DNA from: Thozetella sp. PMI_491
Lineage: Eukaryota; Ascomycota; Sordariomycetes; Chaetosphaeriales; Chaetosphaeriaceae
Length of the DNA: 64,000 bases
Direction of reading: 5' to 3'
Assembly: GCA_021432635.1 (NCBI GenBank)
Contig: MU270024.1
Span: forward strand, 1,288,906 to 1,352,905
A model generated the notes under the pieces. It was given only the letters and a program-made list of their open reading frames with translations. It did not search any database and was not told where the DNA came from. Made by a program: the position numbers and the translations under genes. Shown in pieces: positions 46,999-54,565 of this stretch. Each line of letters opens with the position of its first letter. The first letter of the stretch is position 1.

Positions 46999-48727
46999 AT
47001 GACTACGATGGCCAAATTAAGGTATCTGGTCAAACGGCCTCCGAGCCTCCAAGCCACACTCGGCTGCTCTAGCTCTAAACAACTTGTCATCATCAAGCGA
47101 CTACCCCTTCCGGTTGTGCCCCCGCACGACGGCCGTGGGCCACCGCCGCTGCCGGACAGCATCCTACGTCTGCCAGATGAGCTTCTACTCCAGGTGTTGG
47201 AATTGGCAAGCATTCCTGCTGACTATGGGAACCTCCGCCACGTTGACAAATACCGTACCCCCGTTGCCCTCTCCATCGTATGCAGCCGGTTTAATCGCCT
47301 CATAACGCCGTTGCTGTACAGAGACTTAGATGTGTGCCTGGACCGATTCAACTGGAATGCAACCATGTCGCGTCGAGCGACGCGCCACCTTCACCGCACA
47401 CTGAAGGAGAACGTATCATTTGGGGAGTACTGCCAATCGCTAGCGATGCAAATCGGCGACCATCAGGAGCACGAATCGCTCCTGCCATATCTAGCCGACC
47501 TCGCTATCTGGCTGCCAAATACAAAGACGTTCAGCGTTCACGGCGGTTTCCAGGAGGTAAAGGGTACATGGCCCCTGATTAAAGTGGTGGTGCAACATAT
47601 GCCGATGCTTGAGGCTATCACTCTGTCGAGGGAGAGCTGGGGCCTTTATCTGCCGCCAGTATTTCGAACCTTTGGTCGCCTGGAACACCTAAAGCACCTC
47701 ACTCTACACGGGATTTCGCCGGTGCATGATGCGTCGCTGTGGGACTCTCTTCAGGTTCGTATTATTGCTTCATTGTTGCTGGATCGCCTCGGATGAACAT
47801 TTGATCTCGGGACCTGGGTTCATGTTGGTAGCTTCATTTTTTGTTGAAATCTCATTCGTCTTGACACAGGAACATTAACACCCAACCCTGCAACATTAGG
47901 AAGGCTCATCCTCTGTCACTTCACTTACGATTTCTGACTTCGAGGACTCTCCTCTGAGTCTCCGTCGCTTCGTGACCTGGCCCGCCAAGTTGACACGCTT
48001 CAGCTTCACGGGATTATACAGCAATCGCTTTCACCCCTGGAATCTGTCCACCCTTGGATCTATCCTCAGCCCGCACAAGGCAGTCCTAGAATACATCGTT
48101 ATCGGTGGCCTACGGGAGAGGAGTCTTGCAGGCTTCGACCTAAGTGATTTTGAGAGCCTAGAGTATCTAGGACTGTCATATTGGGCCACGGGCTCGGCCG
48201 GCTTCGAGGCGGGCCTGCTTGCCCCACGACTTACCAAGTTTCGTTGGTCCTTCACTATCGAGGACCAGCATACAGAGGGTCTTACCCACTTTGGGGAAGC
48301 AGAGCAACTCTGGTTAAAGCGACTCACGGCCGCAGCAATTTCACAGGAGTCACCTCTAGAGGAGATTTACATTCAATACGCCCCATTCGACTACTCCCGC
48401 CGCCCTGAAGACTTACCGCAGGTATATCCTTGGGATAGGATGGAGGAAGTTGCAAGGGACATCCGAGACAAGGGGATACATTTGTCGTGGTCCTCCCCGA
48501 CCATGAGTAGAGAATATTTCCAAGGCCTTCTAAACCCGACTGATGGAGCCACAGGTGGTACACGACAGGAGGAAGAAGATTCTGTTGAAGAGGAGGGCGA
48601 TGTCGAGGGAAGCTCTGACGACTATGAAAGCACCGCGAGCGGTTCCGAGGATAGCTTGGAGATTCTATTGCGAAGGCCATTCCCGACGCAGTCAAATAGG
48701 ATCACGAACTATTTCACAAACCTATAG
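46999..48727 (+). CDS. F-box/leucine-rich-type hypothetical protein
   Basis: Two exons: 46999-47754 and 47900-48727, giving 527 residues (an alternative ATG at 46933 adds 22). The 145-bp intron is phase 0 (CAG/GTTCGT donor, TTAG acceptor). The F-box-like start DSILRLPDELLLQVLELA is followed by SIVCSRFNRLITPLLYRDL, the usual second F-box helix. Leucine-rich segments of F-box/LRR proteins come next (FRTFGRLEHLKHLTLHGI, FESLEYLGLSYW). The C-terminus is acidic, with an EEEDSVEEEGDVEGSSDD run. It is probably a substrate receptor of an SCF ubiquitin ligase. The substrate is unknown. The downstream flank carries the decayed MetE-like tail. Confidence 0.8.
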
Positions 48728-48835
48728 ATGGTGTAAAATAGACGCGGGCGGATACGAGCAGGCACATACACATGTCAACCAGTGGACTTACGGAGCTTGG
48801 CTCTGTCATGGACTTCAAGTCTACTACGCAAATGC

Positions 48836-49135
48836 GGCTCGGTGTGGGCCCGCAGTACGGCATCGCAAGCCACCACCTGAGCAATCGGTCACGCAGGACG
48901 ACATGATTGCCAAGCTGAAGGTAGTGCAGGCGCTCGCCAACCATATCTGGCTGGGCAAGCCCTAAGGTATAGATCGCTGCTGTGACAGGGGCTGAAGGGA
49001 GTAAGTGTATAAAATAGGCGAAGAAAAACCATCTGTATTATAGAAAAGAGGAGGAAGATAAAACAAAAAAAAAATTCGGCTTGAGAATTCTCCCTCCTTC
49101 AATTGTGGTAAAATTCCTGCGGCAATTACTTTCTG
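48836..49135 (+). pseudogene. Decayed copy of the MetE-like gene 3' end and 3' UTR
   Basis: Sequence parallels 45949-46245 base for base over long stretches: the coding end (from GGCCCGCAGTACGGC against GCCCGCAATGCGGC), the shared stretch GACATGATTGCCAAGCTGAA, the ending CAAGCCCTAAGG against CGAGCCCTGAGG, and the A-rich 3' UTR (GAAGAAAAACCAT against GAAGAAAAACTAC). One deleted base breaks the reading frame (CTGAGCAATCGGTC against CTGGGCAACTCGGTC). The zinc-ligand Cys is Tyr here. The copy has no start or upstream part, so it is a partial duplication of a gene tail. Confidence 0.85.
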
Positions 49136-49279
49136 GCTTTTCGGTAACATTGGTAAGGTTGTCGGCCAACCTACTGTAGCGCACCCTCACTGCCTGATTT
49201 TAGGTCTACGTGCTGTAATCCAAGGGAATCTGTCACTATACGGTAAGCCTTGGTATCTAGAGTACATGATTCGCTAATA

Positions 49280-49405
49280 TCAGAATCTTGGTTCTCTAGA
49301 GCCTCCGCCTTTGACGTTGATATCGGCGCCTTTCTGTAGTAATAGTTCGACAATCTCTTCCTGGCCTCTCAAAGAGGCACGTCGACAGCAGGGATCGTGT
49401 CGCGA
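49280..49405 (-). pseudogene. Ankyrin-repeat remnant
   Basis: One minus-strand frame reads ASLRGQEEIVELLLQKGAD followed by INVKGG. This is a textbook ankyrin repeat of the type that follows NACHT/NB-ARC domains in fungal NLR and ankyrin proteins. It ends at a TGA after about 42 residues and no complete second repeat can be read on either side. It is a fragment of a lost gene. Confidence 0.65.
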
Positions 49406-50196
49406 GCCGCGGAAATAGGCTTGGGCCGAGCCTGCACAGCTGCATCATCACCATTGCCTATAACATCACAACATTGCGTACCCTGTGGGAGGTTGCTGTT
49501 GCTCAATTACTGGAATGAGATATCGAGCGAGGCCGGGACTGTCTTTGGGGATACTACATCGACCATCTCCGTACCTGTTCCATCTATGACGCCTTTGGGC
49601 ACTTGCGCTAACGCATGAGGCGGTGTTCACGGGACTTGGCGGGTCCTGCTCTTGTCTTTGCGCTCAAGGTGGTTCTAGCAGGCCTTCTAGGATTGTCTGG
49701 ATACGCAGAGGTGTTCGCAATTTGCCATGGCCTTTACTGTCTGCGATTGGGTCATTGTACACTGGCCTGGACTGACTCTCGTGAGCGACTCCGCTGCACC
49801 ATTTGTGTGACACAATATCTTCTTAGTTTAAGGTTATATTAGATCTAGAAAGAAAACTAAAATAAAATAACCAAGGTAAAGCTACCTAACCCCCCCCCCC
49901 CCCCCCCCCCCGAACCGCCGTAGACAGGGATAAAGAGGCGATGTCTTCGTTCAGCCGCCCACGCAATTGTCTCAACCGTCCGCACGATAATACTTTCCAG
50001 ACTATGTCGGACAGTTCGACAAAGAAACCCATGTCGAATACCCACAGACAGACAGCTTATGGGAGAGCGCTGAAAGAGGTACGGGCACCCGCCGCTTCTC
50101 AAAGGTTAAGTCCCCCGCCTCAACCCGCCACGATCCTGAAGAGCAGTGAGGAAACAATCACGAATGATAAGCACTCGGAGGAGTACCATCACCCCT
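49406..50196. other. Intergenic with poly-C tract
   Basis: No gene is firmly supported. It includes the C run at 49890-49911. A 106-residue plus-strand frame (49941-50261) overlaps the 3' end of the protease gene and is not accepted. Confidence 0.45.
49890..49911. repeat. Poly-C tract (22 C)
   Basis: An uninterrupted run of 22 cytosines, unusually long for a fungal intergenic region. It could be a replication-slippage hotspot or an assembly-uncertain length. Confidence 0.9.
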
Positions 50197-50985
50197 TCAG
50201 GATATATTTAACCGAATCCAATCCGAAACAGCGTGTATATCCGAGTAAACATTCGGCCTAGGGACAGCCGTACACCCATTCTCACCATAGCTAGAAATTC
50301 CAACTAGGCTCTGACTCTCTGAGTCTACCAACGGCCCACCGCTATCGCCATTGCATGCCGAGATGTGCTGGTCCTGGTCTGAAGAAGGTGCTCCACATAT
50401 CATTTGTGGTGTGATTACATTTTTATCTGACCATGCATTGTCACATTCGGCGTGGGGAACTAACCGCTCAGTTGCACTTTGAAGTACAACTGGCAGTTTA
50501 GTACTTGAAGAGTTTGTCTTGCCCCATCCAGCGAAGTGAAGGATCTTGTTATCGAACGAGGAGCTCGGAATATTTGACAGTTTGGCGATTTGTGAAGGCC
50601 CAATTGATAGATCAAATGGGTTGACAGTAAGTATACAGTAATTGTAGTCGATAGTGTTTGTGTTCCAGTTAGGATGTTTCGTAATCTTTGTGATTGTGGC
50701 ATATTTGCCACCTTTAACGTGGCTATTTGATCCGTACCGGATTTTCAATGAGCTGGTTGACGAGCCATCGCAGCAATGGGCTGCGGTAAGTACGGTTTTC
50801 TCCCCAATAATCACTCCGCCGCAGATGTGGGAGTCTCCAAAAATACTTGAGGAGGCAAGGCTGACTATAAATGGGAAATGAGAAAGGGAGGTATTAGAAC
50901 CATGAATAATTCCTTGACAGGATGAACAGAAATAAAGTAATATGTATATCAAAGCCGCAAGTGAGCTTCTCATATTCGTCAGCAT
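50197..50985 (-). CDS. Secreted chymotrypsin-like serine protease (family S1)
   Basis: A single exon of 262 residues from the ATG at 50985 (a second ATG at 50973). The signal peptide is SLAALIYILLYFCSSCQG, and the mature start IIHGSNTSLSHFPFIVSL corresponds to the IVGG of S1 proteases. The triad is His70 in TAAHCC, Asp113 in IDYNYCIL and Ser215 in GDSGGPL. The residue six before the active Ser (chymotrypsin position 189) is Ser209, not Asp, so chymotrypsin-like rather than trypsin-like specificity is inferred. Several Cys pairs are conserved. S1 proteases are uncommon in fungi and enriched in plant and insect pathogens. Base composition is more AT-rich than neighbouring core genes, consistent with an accessory gene. 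Confidence 0.92.
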   Translation of the reverse strand: MLTNMRSSLAALIYILLYFCSSCQGIIHGSNTSLSHFPFIVSLASSSIFGDSHICGGVIIGEKTVLTAAHCCDGSSTSSLKIRYGSNSHVKGGKYATITKITKHPNWNTNTIDYNYCILTVNPFDLSIGPSQIAKLSNIPSSSFDNKILHFAGWGKTNSSSTKLPVVLQSATERLVPHAECDNAWSDKNVITPQMICGAPSSDQDQHISACNGDSGGPLVDSESQSLVGISSYGENGCTAVPRPNVYSDIHAVSDWIRLNIS

Positions 50986-53480
50986 CGCAATAACTGAATC
51001 TTTGGGCTTTGTTCTGGTCTAATAGGCTGTGTGGAATTGAATCCGCCTCGTTGAAAGGAGGACATTGAACGGAGCGATGCGGGCATTTTATAGTATTTTC
51101 TATGTAAACTTGTCAGAAAAGACTATTGGCAACTCATAATTTGCATCAATGTCTGAGATATATATGCTCACAAAGAAAGGGTGTCTCGGTCATATTACGG
51201 TCAAGCAGCCTCCCGTCCTATTCGCCGGCTGTATCGATAAGCTATCGGTGTACAAACCAAATTATGACTCTCTACTCCGTATTCTTTGTCTTAAACCTTG
51301 TATCATATTTTGAGATCTCAACTTCCGTTTAATACACATGAAGCACGCCTTCATCGTGGTTTCAATGGCGGGATATTGTTTGAGTGTCGCATAAGGTGAG
51401 CAAAAGCCGGTCCTCATAGCCGATGATCGAACCAAGAAAATTTGCCTGCAAGTGAGCCAATGCCAGTGCTGCATCTCTGACTGCCACTGGTTGTCGGGTA
51501 ACTAGCCCAGCAGCCGAGCTTACCCTTAGACTTCAAGCCTTTGATGTCTAATAAAGCAGTGGGATAACCAATAATAACCCTATAAATAACAGCAGCAAAG
51601 TAGTTTCCCGAGAGATGGTAGTTCGACTACAGACCAGTATCGGTAACACTGTTTCAGCTGAAGTACCTTCTATTTTTCTATAAAGACAATCACAGACCAT
51701 TACCAGTGTCTCCAGATTGCCAAAGGGCGTCTAATCTCCCTACTCATGCAGGACCGACGAGGGTATACTTGACGACCCAAAGTTTCAAATACGCTCTTGT
51801 CTTTAATTTGAACACGAGCTTTGAGAATTCGACCCTTTCAGCAGGGACAACAGGACCGAGTGGAGAGACTAGTAAAACCTGGACCTCTACATTGTATTCA
51901 CAGGGGCGAAAGCGCTAGGTCGAGACACTTCTCCGCAGCAATACCAAAGCCAAACCACTTTTGCCATACTAGTGAGGCGCTTAAAGCGAAGTAAGACGCT
52001 TGGTCTTCAGCAGGCCGCGCAATAATACTTCTTTGTTCCCGCCTACGATCGGACAGGAGGGGACAATACCATCGCAACCGTAGTAAATTGATGCTCAACT
52101 ACAATATATGAAAGAGAAGGTTTAAGACAAGTTCTCATAGTTGTATAGAGCATAGTCTCAAGGGATTGAAAGGAGACCGCCGCTTATGGCAGGTCTCCTG
52201 ACAATCTTCTTCCTCAGCGGCCCGGAGCTTACGGAGGGGTGGCTATCGTCGCCAGATCACCGCCTTCTATTATTCATAGTTATAGTAGGCGTACGAAGCT
52301 CCTGGAGCCTGCAGAGGGCCATCAAAAGTAACTTACGCTACAGGGCCTCTCGATTAGTATTATTTCTCTCGCGCGACGCGATCCGAGGCTAGATGGCCTT
52401 CGGTCAGGTCAGCTTTTTCGCTGCAAAGGTCGCGCGAGAGAAATATACCATGGAGCATAGCAGTGGGCAGCATATTTTATCTCACCGAATACCGAATACG
52501 TAGGTGACAGCAACACAGCTGGTTCAGATGACTCCGGGCGGCACCTGGTAGCAACTGACAGAACTTGAGGCACCAAGGCGAACCCTGCGTTTGCTGGTAA
52601 TTTATCAATGCACCTTGTCGCCTACTTTGCGCGCTAGGTATAGTGATTTGTGCGGTTCAAGGAAATATAAGTATAGCTACGCAAATGCTTGGCACAGAAT
52701 AGTACTAATTTGACGAATGGTTCCCGTGGGGTCAAACCACGAGTGAGCTCCACTAACCTTGAAAGTGCCCCAAGCAGCTCTGCTTCCTGGTTTTGGTACT
52801 AGAAAGACTGGACTAAAAAAATGTGCTCTTGAATTTACCGATTTTACCTCACCACGTCGCTCACGAAATCTCGGACCACTTTCCAGATCTCACCGCACAT
52901 TGGGTTTTATACACAACTCCGGGCCTTAAACCTCTTATGTGAATCCTTGCTACCCTTCAAGCTGAAGGCATATGGGAGGAGGCCTCTGTTAAATGTCGCT
53001 GCCTGCGATAGCCATTCTGTCGCTTCTTCAATCGCTGTGAAATGGCGATCCAGAGCCCCGCTTTTATTATTTTCTAGTGTAGAAAATAACGAATTTATTT
53101 CCGAACAAAAATATTCTTATTTCCGGAGCATAGACTCTCTCGGATTGCTTACTTTGGTCACTCACATCTTGCACAGAACCAACACGCTCGGCTCAGGTGT
53201 GATAACCAACAGGATGCAAAGCAGCCCATGCAAAGGAAAGGGACTAATTAGAAAGGAAATTATAGCCCTGGTTCAAGGGAGACTGGGCGTGCAACGGCTG
53301 GGCAGATTGAGTGGGTTGGGCTTCTTCTTTAGGTGTGGCTGTAGCAGGTTTCCTGAAGCAAAAGGTGGCGGGGTAGCTACCGAAGACAGTATCGAAGAGA
53401 CGGTCTCGCTCGGTCCATGCTGTATGCTGCTGTATGTATTAGGGACTTTGGCTCCTAATACTGTATCACTCCGCTAGGAC
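50986..53480. other. Accessory intergenic DNA, no intact gene
   Basis: No protein family could be read. A 176-residue plus-strand frame (52947-53477) has no recognisable domain. The perfect inverted repeat at 52361-52445 is the only clear structure. Confidence 0.4.
52361..52445. repeat. Perfect 17-bp inverted repeat with 51-bp spacer
   Basis: Arm 1 at 52361-52377 is TATTTCTCTCGCGCGAC. Arm 2 at 52429-52445 is its exact reverse complement. The spacer is 51 bp. The arms are CG-rich (CGCGCG) inside otherwise mixed DNA. No coding frame crosses it. Confidence 0.9.
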
Positions 53481-53818
53481 TCAAGTCCAGTTGAGATGAA
53501 GCGCCCGGTCAATCTTAGGCTGAACCCAGACCGATGCCATACTAGTCTCGTCCTGCGTCACCTTGTGGTTGCCCCATTCGAACCTACGTCGTGTGCTTTT
53601 ACGTCGTGTGCTTTGGCGCAGACCGAGGCGATAAGAGGCACACAGGCGTTCCAGTAGATGGTACGGCTAGGCCAGCAGGCTTGACGAGACTCTTTGCCGT
53701 CGAGCAGTGTATAGGGAAAATCTTCCTCTACAATGCGGCGGGGAAGACAAAACATCCAAATGAGACGTCTGATCTCGGTGGAGAAATAGTTGAATCGAGG
53801 GAATGAGTCGTGAGCCAT
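53481..53818 (-). pseudogene. 2EXR-domain protein remnant, frameshifted
   Basis: The start MAHDSFPRFNYFSTEIRRLIW is the opening of the fungal 2EXR domain (F..F..LP.EIR..IW). The frame runs through FCLPRRIVEEDF and ends at TGA after 86 residues. One frame over, the sequence continues with VWVQPKIDRALHLNWT, the expected later part of 2EXR, to a TGA at 53481-53483 where more sequence would be expected. A tandem 15-bp duplication encodes AHDVKAHDV just before the break. This is a decayed gene of unknown function. Confidence 0.65.
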
Positions 53819-54565
53819 GCTGCCTAGCGTACGACCAGGCGAGATGCTGACGAGAATGGGTGTCTAGTTGGGATTCGGAAGTGGGAAAGGAATTGTTTCG
53901 CAAGTTCCGATAGTGTGAGAATAGCTCATGTGTCACACAGAGACCGCCAAAGAGACCACATAGCACGTAGAAAGAGATTTTTGAGTATGTAGGGAGCATT
54001 AAAAAGTGTATTGACCTGATGCTCAATCCTTAGAAGCTCTTTAGGGGCGCCCCTATATATAGTTAGGTGTTTTTGTACGGAGTAGAGAGCAGGCACCCGT
54101 GAATAAGTCAGCCATAACTCTAACCCTAGCCACTGCCAGCTGGCAGCTATCCCATTTCATCTTCACCGCCCAACTACCCAGGCAAGTGGATAGGTCGTCA
54201 CTAGCCAGCTACCTTACAGTCTTCGAGAAATAAGATTATACATGCATAGAATACTTTGGTGTCAATCCTAGGGTTCTAGAGCGTGAAATCTCGAAGGTCT
54301 GCCAGCCACCCAGTTCATGGTAGATTTTGAAAACTATGATACAGACGTGACTTTAGTGATGTAAATAAGGGACTGCATTGCGAGTACTAGTATATATAAA
54401 TAACCGAAGAAGCTAGGCAGCTGCAAGGTAGTCCCACAAAAGAGTGTTTTTTTCTCTCGGGAACTAATTACTACTTTTATCGCACATTTCAAGTAAGTCC
54501 TCTGTAAATTCCCATCCCATCTTGTCGACTAGCCTACACATACAAGGCATGATCCCCATAGTCAC
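53819..54565. other. Intergenic, no gene seen
   Basis: AT-richer interval between the 2EXR relic and the HET-SH3 gene, including the 3' flank of the latter. No feature was recognised. Confidence 0.5.

Noticed and set aside
49941..50261. A 106-residue plus-strand frame of polar composition
   Set aside because: Overlaps the 3' end of the S1 protease on the other strand and shows no domain. Possible but unsupported.
52947..53477. A 176-residue plus-strand frame
   Set aside because: No recognisable domain, and it ends next to the 2EXR relic on the opposite strand. Chance open frame or relic.
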